A stretch of DNA of 64,000 bases, taken from Bathymodiolus brooksi (Eukaryota; Mollusca; Bivalvia; Mytilida; Modiolidae). The DNA is taken from assembly GCA_963680875.1 (NCBI GenBank), contig OY804589.1, positions 1,860,001 through 1,924,000 on the forward strand, written 5' to 3'. Both the position numbers and the translations under genes were made by a program. Every line of letters begins with the position of its first letter. Positions within the stretch are counted from its first letter, which is position 1. A model generated the notes under the pieces. That model did not search any database. It was given only the letters and a program-made list of their open reading frames with translations, and had not been told where the DNA came from. This document shows, in pieces, positions 27,501 through 40,649 of the stretch.

Positions 27501-29437
27501 TACAGAGACAATGTAATCATAAACGTTAAGTGACAACCACGAATGGACAAAACAGAGACAATGTAAACATAAACGTTAAGTGACAACCAAGAATGGACAA
27601 TACAGAGACAATGTAAACATAAACGTTAAGTGACAACCAAGAATGGACAATACAGAGACAATGTAAACATAAACGTTAAGGGACAACCAAGAATTGACAA
27701 TACAGAGACAATGTAAACATAAACGTTAAGTGACAACCAAGAATGGACAATACAGAGACAATGTAAACATAAAGGTTAAGTGACAACCAAGAATGGACAA
27801 TACAGAGACAATGTAAACATAAACGTTAAGGGACAACCAAGAATGGACAATACAGAGACAATGTAAACATAAACGTTAAGGGACAACCAAGAATGGACAA
27901 TACAGAGACAATATAAACATAAACGTTCAGTGACAACCAAGAATGGACAATACAGAGACAATGTAAACATAAACGTTAAGTGACAACCAAGAATGGACAA
28001 TACAGAGACAATGTAAACATAAACGTTAAGTGACAACCAAGAATGGACAATACAGAGACAATGTAAACATAAACGTTAAGTGACAACCAAGAATGGACAA
28101 TACAGAGACAATATAAACATAAACGTTAAGGGACAACCAAAAATGGTCAATACAGAGACAATGTAAACATAAACGTTAAGTGACAACCAAGAATGGACAA
28201 TACAGAGACAATGTAAACATAAACGTTCAGTGACAACCAAGAATGGACAATACAGAGACAATGTAAACATAAACGTTAAGTGACAACCAAGAATGGACAA
28301 TACAGAGACAATGTAAACATAAACGTTCAGTGACAACCACGAATGGACAATACAGAGACAATGTAAACATAAACGTTAAGTGACAACAAAGAATGGACAA
28401 TACAGAGACAATGTAAACATAAACGTTAAGTGATAACCCAGAATGGACAATACAGAGACAATGTAAACATAAACGTTAAGGGACAACCAAGAATGGACAA
28501 TACAGAGACAATGTAAACATAAACGTTAAGTGACAACCAAGAATGGACAATACAGAGACAATGTAAACATAAACGTTAAGTGACAACCAAGAATGGACAA
28601 TACAGAGACAATGTAAACATAAACGTTCAGTGAAAACCAAGAATGGACAATACAGAGACAATGTAAACATAAACGTTAAGTGACAACCAAGAATGGACAA
28701 TATAGAGACAATGTAAACATAAACGTTAAGTGACAACCAAGAATGGACAATACAGAGACAATGTAAACATAAACGTTAAGTGACAACCAAGAATGGACAA
28801 TACAGAGACAATGTAAACATAAACGTTAAGTGACAACCAAGAATGGACAATACAGAGACAATGTAAACATAAACGTTAAGTGACAACCAAGAATGGACAA
28901 TACAGAGACAATGTAAACATAAACGTTAAGGGACAACCAAAAATGGACAATACAGAGACAATGTAAACATAAACGTTAAGGGACAACCAAGAATGGACAA
29001 TACAGAGACAATGTAAACATAAACGTTCAGTGACAACCAAGAATGGACAATACAGAGACAATGTAAACATAAACGTTAAGTGACAACCAAGAATGGACAA
29101 TACAGAGACAATGTAAACATAAACGTTCAGTGACAACCACGAATGGACAATACAGAGACAATGTAAACATAAACGTTAAGTGACAACAAAGAATGGACAA
29201 TACAGAGACAATGTAAACATAAACGTTAAGTGATAACCCAGAATGGACAATACAGAGACAATGTAAACATAAACGTTAAGGGACAACCAAGAATGGACAA
29301 TACAGAGACAATGTAAACATAAACATTAAGTGACAACCAAGAATGGACAATACAGAGACAATGTAAACATAAACGTTAAGGGACAACCAAGAATGGACAA
29401 TACAGAGACAATGTAAACATAAACGTTAAGTGACAAC

Positions 29438-31037
29438 CAAGAATGGACAATACAGAGACAATGTAATCATAAACGTTAAGTGACAACCAAGAATGGACAA
29501 TACAGAGACAATGTAAACATAAACGTTAAGTGACAACCAAGAATGGACAATACAGAGACAATGTAAACATAAACGTTAAGTGACAACCAAGAATGGACAA
29601 TACAGAGACAATGTAAACATAAACGTTAAGGGACAACCAAGAATGGACAATACAGAGACAATGTAAGCATAAACGTTAAGTGACAACCAAGAATGGACAA
29701 TACAGAGACAATGTAAACAAAAACGTTAAGGGACAACCAAGAATGGACAATACAGAGACAATGTAAACATAAACGTTAAGTGACAACCAAGAATGGACAA
29801 TACAGAGACAATGTAAACATAAACGTTCAGTGACAACCAAGAATGGACAATACAGAGACAATGTAAACATAAAGGTTAAGTGACAACCAAGAATGGACAA
29901 TACAGAGACAATGTAAACATAAACGTTAAGTGACAACCAAGAATGGACAATACAGAGACAATGTAATCATAAACGTTAAGTGACAAACAAGAATGGACAA
30001 TACAGAGACAATGTAAACATAAACGTTAAGTGACAACCAAGAATGGACAATACAGAGACAATGTAAACATAAACGTTAAGTGACAACAAAGAATGGACAA
30101 TACAGAGACAATGTAAACATAAACGTTAAGTGATAACCAAGAATGGACAATACAGAGACAATGTAAACATAAACGTTCAGTGACAACCAAGAATGGACAA
30201 TACAGAGACAATGTAAACATAAACGTTAAGTGACAACCAAGAATGGACAATACAGAGACAATGTAATCATAAACGTTAAGTGACAACCAAGAATGGACAA
30301 TACAGAGACAATGTAAACATAAACGTTAAGTGACAACCAAGAATGGACAATACAGAGACAATGTAAACATAAACGTTAAGTGACAACCAAGAATGGACAA
30401 TACAGAGACAATGTAAACATAAACGTTAAGGGACAACCAAGAATGGACAATACAGAGACAATGTAAGCATAAACGTTAAGTGACAACCAAGAATGGACAA
30501 TACAGAGACAATGTAAACAAAAACGTTAAGGGACAACCAAGAATGGACAATACAGAGACAATGTAAACATAAACGTTAAGTGACAACCAAGAATGGACAA
30601 TACAGAGACAATGTAAACATAAACGTTCAGTGACAACCAAGAATGGACAATACAGAGACAATGTAAACATAAAGGTTAAGTGACAACCAAGAATGGACAA
30701 TACAGAGACAATGTAAACATAAACGTTAAGTGACAACCAAGAATGGACAATACAGAGACAATGTAATCATAAACGTTAAGTGACAACCAAGAATGGACAA
30801 TACAGAGACAATGTAAACATAAACGTTAAGTGACAACCAAGAATGGACAATACAGAGACAATGTAAACATAAACGTTAAGTGACAACAAAGAATGGACAA
30901 TACAGAGACAATGTAAACATAAACGTTAAGTGATAACCAAGAATGGACAATACAGAGACAATGTAAACATAAACGTTCAGTGACAACCAAGAATGGACAA
31001 TACAGAGACAATGTAAACATAAACGTTAAGTGACAAC
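29438..31037. repeat. 800-bp tandem duplication inside D/E-2
   Basis: 29438-30237 and 30238-31037 align at an offset of 800 bp (16 monomers). Both carry p17-T (29467/30267), p17-G (29667/30467), ACAAAAACG (29719/30519), the p24-G monomer (29871/30671) and the p38-A/p34-T pair. One difference seen is ACAAACAAG near 29985. D/E-1 has only one copy of this segment (about 23100-23880), so the doubling occurred after the superunit duplication or was lost from the other copy. Confidence 0.85.
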
Positions 31038-31681
31038 AAAGAATGGACAATACAGAGACAATGTAAACATAAACGTTAAGTGATAACCAAGAATGGACAA
31101 TACAGAGACAATGTAAACATAAACGTTAAGGGACAACCAAGAATGGACAATACAGAGACAATGTAAACATAAACGTTAAGTGACAACCAAGAATGTACAA
31201 TACAGAGACAATGTAAACATAAAGGTTAAGTGACAACCAAGAATGGACAATACAGAGACAATGTAAACATAAACGTTAAGTGACAACCAAGAATGGACAA
31301 TACAGAGACAATGTAATCATAAACGTTAAGTGACAACCAAGAATGGACAATACAGAGACAATGTAAACATAAACGTTAAGTGACAACCAAGAATGGACAA
31401 TACAGAGACAATGTAAACATAAACGTTAAGTGACAACCAAGAATGGACAATACAGAGACAATGTAAACATAAACGTTAAGGGACAACCAAGAATGGACAA
31501 TACAGAGACAATGTAAGCATAAACGTTAAGTGACAACCAAGAATGGACAATATAGAGACAATGTAAACATAAACGTTAAGGGACAACCAAGAATGGACAA
31601 TACAGAGACAATGTAAACATAAACGTTAAGTGACAACCAAGAATGGACAATACAGAGACAATGTAAACATAAACGTTCAGT

Positions 31682-33181
31682 GACAACCAAGAATGGACAA
31701 TACAGAGACAATGTAAACATAAACGTTAAGTGACAACAAAGAATGGACAATACAGAGACAATGTAAACATAAACGTTAAGTGATAACCAAGAATGGACAA
31801 TACAGAGACAATGTAAACATAAACGTTAAGTGACAACCAAGAATGGACAATACAGAGACAATGTAAACATAAACGTTCAGTGACAACCAAGAATGGACAA
31901 TACAGAGACAATGTAAACATAAACGTTAAGTGACAACAACGAATGGACAATACAGAGACAATGTAAACATAAACGTTAAGGGACAACCAAGAATGTACAA
32001 TACAGAGACAATGTAAACATAAACGTTAAGTGACAACCAAGAATGGACAATACAGAGACAATGTAAACATAAAGGTTAAGTGACAACCAAGAATGGACAA
32101 TACAGAGACAATGTAAACATAAACGTTAAGTGACAACCAAGAATGGACAATACAGACACAATGTAAACATAAACGTTAAGGGACAACCAAGAATGGACAA
32201 TACAGAGAAAATGTAAACATAAACGTTAAGGGACAACCAAGAATGGACAATACAGAGACAATGTAAGCATAAACGTTAAGTGGCAACCAAGAATGGACAA
32301 TACAGAGACAATGTAAACATAAACGTTAAGTGACAACCAAGAATGGACAATACAGAGACAATGTAAACATAAACGTTAAGTGACAACCAAGAATGGACAA
32401 TACAGAGACAATGTAAACATAAACGTTAAGTGACAACCAAGAATGGACAATACAGAGACAATCTAAACATAAACGTTAAGGGACAACCAAGAATTGACAA
32501 TACAGAGACAATGTAAACATAAACGTTCAGTGACAACCAAGAATGGACAATACAGAGACAATGTAAACATAAACGTTAAGTGGCAACCAGGAATGGACAA
32601 TACAGAGACAATGTAAACATAAACGTTCAGTGACAACCAAGAATGGACAATACAGAGACAATGTAAACATAAACGTTAAGTGACAACCTAGAATGGACAA
32701 TACAGAGACAATGTAAACATAAACGTTAAGTGACAACCAAGAATGGACAATACAGAGACAATGTAAGCATAAACGTTAAGTGACAACCAAGAATGGACAA
32801 TACAGAGACAATGTAAACATAAACGTTCAGTGACAACCAAGAATGGACAATACAGAGACAATGTAATCATAAACGTTAAGTGACAACCAAGAATGGACAA
32901 TACAGAGACAATGTAAACATAAACGTTAAGTGACAACCAAGAATGGACAATACAGAGACAATGTAAACATAAACGTTAAGTGACAACCAAGAATGGACAA
33001 TACAGAGACAATGTAAACATAAACGTTAAGGGACAACCAAGAATGGACAATACAGAGACAATGTAAACATAAACGTTAAGTGACAACCAAGAATGGACAA
33101 TACAGAGACAATGTAAACATAAACGTTAAGTGACAACCAAGAATGGACAATACAGAGACAATGTAAACATAAACGTTAAGG
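31682..33181. repeat. HOR unit F1 (1500 bp, 30 monomers)
   Basis: Compared line by line with 33182-34681, no mismatch was found; the identity extends 56 bp further, to 33237/34737. The unit carries rare markers in a fixed order: CAACAACG (31936), AATGTAC (31993), p24-G (32071), GACACA (32155), GAAAAT (32206), p17-G with p33-G (32267-32283), ATCTAAAC (32461), AATTGAC (32493), GGCAACCAGG (32582) and CAACCTAG (32684). Confidence 0.93.
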
Positions 33182-34681
33182 GACAACCAAGAATGGACAA
33201 TACAGAGACAATGTAAACATAAACGTTAAGTGACAACAAAGAATGGACAATACAGAGACAATGTAAACATAAACGTTAAGTGATAACCAAGAATGGACAA
33301 TACAGAGACAATGTAAACATAAACGTTAAGTGACAACCAAGAATGGACAATACAGAGACAATGTAAACATAAACGTTCAGTGACAACCAAGAATGGACAA
33401 TACAGAGACAATGTAAACATAAACGTTAAGTGACAACAACGAATGGACAATACAGAGACAATGTAAACATAAACGTTAAGGGACAACCAAGAATGTACAA
33501 TACAGAGACAATGTAAACATAAACGTTAAGTGACAACCAAGAATGGACAATACAGAGACAATGTAAACATAAAGGTTAAGTGACAACCAAGAATGGACAA
33601 TACAGAGACAATGTAAACATAAACGTTAAGTGACAACCAAGAATGGACAATACAGACACAATGTAAACATAAACGTTAAGGGACAACCAAGAATGGACAA
33701 TACAGAGAAAATGTAAACATAAACGTTAAGGGACAACCAAGAATGGACAATACAGAGACAATGTAAGCATAAACGTTAAGTGGCAACCAAGAATGGACAA
33801 TACAGAGACAATGTAAACATAAACGTTAAGTGACAACCAAGAATGGACAATACAGAGACAATGTAAACATAAACGTTAAGTGACAACCAAGAATGGACAA
33901 TACAGAGACAATGTAAACATAAACGTTAAGTGACAACCAAGAATGGACAATACAGAGACAATCTAAACATAAACGTTAAGGGACAACCAAGAATTGACAA
34001 TACAGAGACAATGTAAACATAAACGTTCAGTGACAACCAAGAATGGACAATACAGAGACAATGTAAACATAAACGTTAAGTGGCAACCAGGAATGGACAA
34101 TACAGAGACAATGTAAACATAAACGTTCAGTGACAACCAAGAATGGACAATACAGAGACAATGTAAACATAAACGTTAAGTGACAACCTAGAATGGACAA
34201 TACAGAGACAATGTAAACATAAACGTTAAGTGACAACCAAGAATGGACAATACAGAGACAATGTAAGCATAAACGTTAAGTGACAACCAAGAATGGACAA
34301 TACAGAGACAATGTAAACATAAACGTTCAGTGACAACCAAGAATGGACAATACAGAGACAATGTAATCATAAACGTTAAGTGACAACCAAGAATGGACAA
34401 TACAGAGACAATGTAAACATAAACGTTAAGTGACAACCAAGAATGGACAATACAGAGACAATGTAAACATAAACGTTAAGTGACAACCAAGAATGGACAA
34501 TACAGAGACAATGTAAACATAAACGTTAAGGGACAACCAAGAATGGACAATACAGAGACAATGTAAACATAAACGTTAAGTGACAACCAAGAATGGACAA
34601 TACAGAGACAATGTAAACATAAACGTTAAGTGACAACCAAGAATGGACAATACAGAGACAATGTAAACATAAACGTTAAGG
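33182..34681. repeat. HOR unit F2, apparently perfect tandem copy of F1
   Basis: It is identical to F1 at every base compared, including rare variants such as ATCTAAAC at 33961, CAACCTAG near 34184 and CAACAACG near 33436. The first difference downstream is at 34738 (C, versus A at 33238); upstream, 33181 is G where 31681 is T. This is among the youngest duplications in the window, unless it is an assembly duplication. Confidence 0.92.
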
Positions 34682-35500
34682 GACAACCAAGAATGGACAA
34701 TACAGAGACAATGTAAACATAAACGTTAAGTGACAACCAAGAATGGACAATACAGAGACAATGTAAACATAAACGTTAAGTGACAACCAAGAATGGACAA
34801 TACAGAGACAATGTAAACATAAACGTTCAGTGACAACCAAGAATGGACAATACAGAGACAATGTAAACATAAACGTTAAGTGACAACAAAGAATGGACAA
34901 TACAGAGACAATGTAAACATAAACGTTAAGTGATAACCAAGAATGGACAATACAGAGACAATGTAAACATAAACGTTAAGGGACAACCAAGAATGGAAAA
35001 TACAGAGACAATGTAAACATAAACGTTCAGTGACAACCAAGAATGGACAATACAGAGACAATGTAAACATAAACGTTAAGTGACAACCAAGAATGGACAA
35101 TACAGAGACAATGTAAACATAAACGTTAAGTGATAACCAAGAATGGACAATACAGAGACAATGTAAACATAAACGTTCAGTGACAACCAAGAATGGACAA
35201 TACAGAGACAATGTAAACATAAACGTTAAGTGGCAACCAAGAATGGACAATGCAGAGACAATGTAAACATAAACGTTCAGTGACAACCAAGAATGGACAA
35301 TACAGAGACAATGTAAACATAAACGTTAAGTGACAACAAAGAATGGACAATACAGAGACAATGTAAACATAAACGTTAAGTGATAACCAAGAATGGACAA
35401 TACAGAGACAATGTAAACATAAACGTTAAGGGACAACCAAGAATGGACAATACAGAGACAATGTAAACATAAACGTTAAGTGACAACCAAGAATGTACAA
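34682..35500. repeat. Linker between F and G blocks
   Basis: Ordinary 50-bp monomers with G-type variants: p38-A at 34888, p34-T, AATGGAAAAT at 34994, p28-C monomers, and one p33-G monomer with GCAGAG near 35232-35252. The order resembles a G-unit tail (compare 37780-38000). No gene or other element is present. Confidence 0.7.
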
Positions 35501-38000
35501 TACAGAGACAATGTAAACATAAAGGTTAAGTGACAACCAAGAATGGACAATACAGAGACAATGTAAACATAAACGTTAAGTGACAACCAAGAATGGACAA
35601 TACAGAGACAATGTAATCATAAACGTTAAGTGACAACCAAGAATGGACAATACAGAGACAATGTAAACATAAACGTTAAGTGACAACCAAGAATGGACAA
35701 TACAGAGACAATGTAAACATAAACGTTAAGTGACAACCAAGAATGGACAATACAGAGACAATGTAAACATAAACGTTAAGGGACAACCAAGAATGGACAA
35801 TACAGAGACAATGTAAGCATAAACGTTAAGTGACAACCAAGAATGGACAATACAGAGACAATGTAAACATAAACGTTAAGGGACAACCGAGAATGGACAA
35901 TACAGAGACAATGTAAACATAAACGTTAAGTGACAACCAAGAATGGACAATACAGAGACAATGTAAACATAAACGTTCAGTGACAACCAAGAATGGACAA
36001 TACAGAGACAATGTAAACATAAACGTTAAGTGACAACAAAGAATGGACAATACAGAGACAATGTAAACATAAACGTTAAGTGATAACCAAGAATGGACAA
36101 TACAGAGACAATGTAAACATAAACGTTAAGTGACAACCAAGAATGGACAATACAGAGACAATGTAAACATAAACGTTCAGTGACAACCAAGAATGGACAA
36201 TACAGAGACAATGTAAACATAAACGTTAAGTGACAACAAAGAATGGACAATACAGAGACAATGTAAACATAAACGTTAAGTGATAACCAAGAATGGACAA
36301 TACAGAGACAATGTAAACATAAACGTTAAGGGACAACCAAGAATGTACAATACAGAGACAATGTAAACATAAACGTTAAGTGACAACCAAGAATGGACAA
36401 TACAGAGACAATGTAAACATAAAGGTTAAGTGACAACCAAGAATGGACAATACAGAGACAATGTAAACATAAACGTTAAGTGACAACCAAGAATGGACAA
36501 TACAGACACAATGTAAACATAAACGTTAAGGGACAACCAAGAATGGACAATACAGAGAAAATGTAAACATAAACGTTAAGGGACAACCAAGAATGGACAA
36601 TACAGAGACAATGTAAGCATAAACGTTAAGTGGCAACCAAGAATGGACAATACAGAGACAATGTAAACATAAACGTTAAGTGACAACCAAGAATGGACAA
36701 TACAGAGACAATGTAAACATAAACGTTAAGTGACAACCAAGAATGGACAATACAGAGACAATGTAAACATAAACGTTAAGTGACAACCAAGAATGGACAA
36801 TACAGAGACAATGAAAACATAAACGTTAAGTGATAACCAAGAATGGACAATACAGAGACAATGTAAACATAAACGTTAAGGGACAACCAAGAATTGACAA
36901 TACAGAGACAATGTAAACATAAACGTTCAGTGACAACCAAGAATGGACAATACAGAGACAATGTAAACATAAACGTTAAGTGGCAACCAGGAATGGACAA
37001 TACAGAGACAATGTAAACATAAACGTTCAGTGACAACCAAGAATGGACAATACAGAGACAATGTAAACATAAACGTTAAGTGACAACCAAGAATGGACAA
37101 TACAGAGACAATGTAAACATAAACGTTAAGTGACAACCAAGAATGGACAATACAGAGACAATGTAAGCATAAACGTTAAGTGACAACCAAGAATGGACAA
37201 TACAGAGACAATGTAAACATAAACGTTCAGTGACAACCAAGAATGGACAATACATAGACAATGTAATCATAAACGTTAAGTGACAACCAAGAATGGACAA
37301 TACAGAGACAATGTAAACATAAACGTTAAGGGACAACCAAGAATGGACAATACAGAGACAATGTAAACATAAACGTTAAGTGACAACCAAGAATGGACAA
37401 TACAGAGACAATGTAAACATAAACGTTAAGTGACAACCAAGAATGGACAATACAGAGACAATGTAAACATAAACGTTAAGGGACAACCAAGAATGGACAA
37501 TACAGAGACAATGTAAACATAAACGTTAAGTGACAACCAAGAATGGACAATACAGAGACAATGTAAACATAAACGTTAAGTGACAACCAAGAATGGACAA
37601 TACAGAGACAATGTAAACATAAACGTTAAGTGACAACCAAGAATGGACAATACAGAGACAATGTAAACATAAACGTTAAGTGACAACCAAGAATGGACAA
37701 TACAGAGACAATGTAAACATAAACGTTCAGTGACAACCAAGAATGGACAATACAGAGACAATGTAAACATAAACGTTAAGTGACAACAAAGAATGGACAA
37801 TACAGAGACAATGTAAACATAAACGTTAAGTGATAACCAAGAATGGACAATACAGAGACAATGTAAACATAAACGTTAAGGGACAACCAAGAATGGAAAA
37901 TACAGAGACAATGTAAACATAAACGTTCAGTGACAACCAAGAATGGACAATACAGAGACAATGTAAACATAAACGTTAAGTGACAACCAAGAATGGACAA
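35501..38000. repeat. HOR unit G1 (2500 bp, 50 monomers)
   Basis: G units are defined here as starting at a p24-G monomer (AAAGGTT, at 35521). The 900-bp head carries, in order, p17-T, p31-G, p17-G, p31-G, p28-C, p38-A, p34-T, p28-C, p38-A, p34-T and AATGTAC, and ends at the next p24-G monomer (36421). The tail then holds GACACA, GAAAAT, p17-G with p33-G, AATTGAC, GGCAACCAGG, ACATAGAC and AATGGAAAAT. In G1 AATGTAC also occurs in the first monomer before 35521 and CCGAG is at 35887. Confidence 0.85.
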
Positions 38001-40649
38001 TACAGAGACAATGTAAACATAAAGGTTAAGTGACAACCAAGAATGGACAATACAGAGACAATGTAAACATAAACGTTAAGTGACAACCAAGAATGGACAA
38101 TACAGAGACAATGTAATCATAAACGTTAAGTGACAACCAAGAATGGACAATACAGAGACAATGTAAACATAAACGTTAAGTGACAACCAAGAATGGACAA
38201 TACAGAGACAATGTAAACATAAACGTTAAGTGACAACCAAGAATGGACAATACATAGACAATGTAAACATAAACGTTAAGGGACAACCAAGAATGGACAA
38301 TACAGAGACAATGTAAGCATAAACGTTAAGTGACAACCAAGAATGGACAATACAGAGACAATGTAAACATAAACGTTAAGGGACAACCAAGAATGGACAA
38401 TACAGAGACAATGTAAACATAAACGTTAAGTGACAACCAAGAATGGACAATACAGAGACAATGTAAACATAAACGTTCAGTGACAACCAAGAATGGACAA
38501 TACAGAGACAATGTAAACATAAACGTTAAGTGACAACAAAGAATGGACAATACAGAGACAATGTAAACATAAACGTTAAGTGATAACCAAGAATGGACAA
38601 TACAGAGACAATGTAAACATAAACGTTAAGTGACAACCAAGAATGGACAATACAGAGACAATGTAAACATAAACGTTCAGTGACAACCAAGAATGGACAA
38701 TACAGAGACAATGTAAACATAAACGTTAAGTGACAACAAAGAATGGACAATACAGAGACAATGTAAACATAAACGTTAAGTGATAACCAAGAATGGACAA
38801 TACAGAGACAATGTAAACATAAACGTTAAGGGACAACCAAGAATGTACAATACAGAGACAATGTAAACATAAACGTTAAGTGACAACCAAGAATGTACAA
38901 TACAGAGACAATGTAAACATAAAGGTTAAGTGACAACCAAGAATGGACAATACAGAGACAATGTAAACATAAACGTTAAGTGACAACCAAGAATGGACAA
39001 TACAGACACAATGTAAACATAAACGTTAAGGGACAACCAAGAATGGACAATACAGAGAAAATGTAAACATAAACGTTAAGGGACAACCAAGAATGGACAA
39101 TACAGAGACAATGTAAGCATAAACGTTAAGTGGCAACCAAGAATGGACAATACAGAGACAATGTAAACATAAACGTTAAGTGACAACCAAGAATGGACAA
39201 TACAGAGACAATGTAAACATAAACGTTCAGTGACAACCAAGAATGGACAATACAGAGACAATGTAAACATAAACGTTAAGTGGCAACCAGGAATGGACAA
39301 TACAGAGACAATGTAAACATAAACGTTCAGTGACAACCAAGAATGGACAATACAGAGACAATGTAAACATAAACGTTAAGTGACAACCTAGAATGGACAA
39401 TACAGAGACAATGTAAACATAAACGTTAAGTGACAACCAAGAATGGACAATACAGAGACAATGTAAGCATAAACGTTAAGTGACAACCAAGAATGGACAA
39501 TACAGAGACAATGTAAACATAAACGTTCAGTGACAACCAAGAATGGACAATACAGAGACAATGTAATCATAAACGTTAAGTGACAACCAAGAATGGACAA
39601 TACAGAGACAATGTAAACATAAACGTTAAGTGACAACCAAGAATGGACAATACAGAGACAATGTAAACATAAACGTTAAGTGACAACCAAGAATGGACAA
39701 TACAGAGACAATGTAAACATAAACGTTAAGTGACAACCAAGAATGGACAATACAGAGACAATGTAAACATAAACGTTAAGTGACAACCAAGAATGGACAA
39801 TACAGAGACAATGTAAACATAAACGTTAAGTGACAACCAAGAATGGACAATACAGAGACAATGGAAACATAAACGTTAAGGGACAACCAAGAATGGACAA
39901 TACAGAGACAATGTAAACATAAACGTTAAGTGACAACCAAGAATGGACAATACAGAGACAATGTAAACATAAACGTTAAGTGACAACCAAGAATGGACAA
40001 TACAGAGACAATGTAAACATAAACGTTCAGTGACAACCAAGAATGGACAATACAGAGACAATGTAAACATAAACGTTAAGTGACAACAAAGAATGGACAA
40101 TACAGAGACAATGTAAACATAAACGTTAAGTGATAACCAAGAATGGACAATACAGAGACAATGTAAACATAAACGTTAAGGGACAACCAAGATTGGAAAA
40201 TGCAGAGACAATGTAAACATAAACGTTCAGTGACAACCAAGAATGGACAATACAGAGACAATGTAAACATAAACGTTAAGTGACAACCAAGAATGGACAA
40301 TACAGAGACAATGTAAACATAAACGTTAAGTGATAACCAAGAATGGACAATACAGAGACAATGTAAACATAAACGTTAAGTGACAACCAAGAATGGACAA
40401 TACAGAGACAATGTAAACATAAACGTTCAGTGACAACCAAGAATGGACAATACAGAGACAATGTAAACATAAACGTTAAGTGACAACAAAGAATGGACAA
40501 TACAGAGACAATGTAAACATAAACGTTAAGTGGCAACCAAGAATGGACAATACAGAGACAATGTAAACATAAACGTTAAGGGACAACCAAGAATGGACAA
40601 TACAGAGACAATGTAAACATAAAGTTAAGTGACAACCAAGAATGTACAA
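38001..40649. repeat. HOR unit G2 (2649 bp, 53 monomers)
   Basis: It has the same 900-bp head as G1 (second p24-G monomer at 38921). The tail resembles F in part, with CAACCTAG near 39386 as in F1/F2 but no ATCTAAAC, and it lacks the two or three monomers before AATTGAC that G1 has. It ends with a 49-bp monomer at 40601-40649. The G2 tail thus links the F and G families. Confidence 0.82.
40601..40649. repeat. 49-bp monomer lacking the CpG cytosine
   Basis: AAAGTTAAG replaces AAACGTTAAG, so one C (p24) is deleted, removing the CpG and the palindrome. The next monomer is a p24-G copy that also lacks the CpG. The same pair recurs at 44150-44198. Confidence 0.95.

Larger units (their letters stand above)
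24634..31784. repeat. HOR superunit D/E-2 (7151 bp), expanded copy
   Basis: It follows D/E-1 directly and repeats it in order, then differs by two gains: four extra monomers (200 bp) near 27830-28280, and a 16-monomer (800-bp) tandem duplication at 29438-31037. Private substitutions include CCAC at 27540, TATAAAC at 27911 and 28111, TATAGAG near 28702 and the p25 G-to-A at 29325. The two superunits together cover about 13.3 kb of the window. Confidence 0.85.

Noticed and set aside
31682..34681. Treating the perfect 1500-bp pair as certain biology
   Set aside because: Perfect identity is also what a mis-assembled duplicate would look like. It is kept as a repeat feature and finding, but its origin is left open until read depth and spanning reads are checked.
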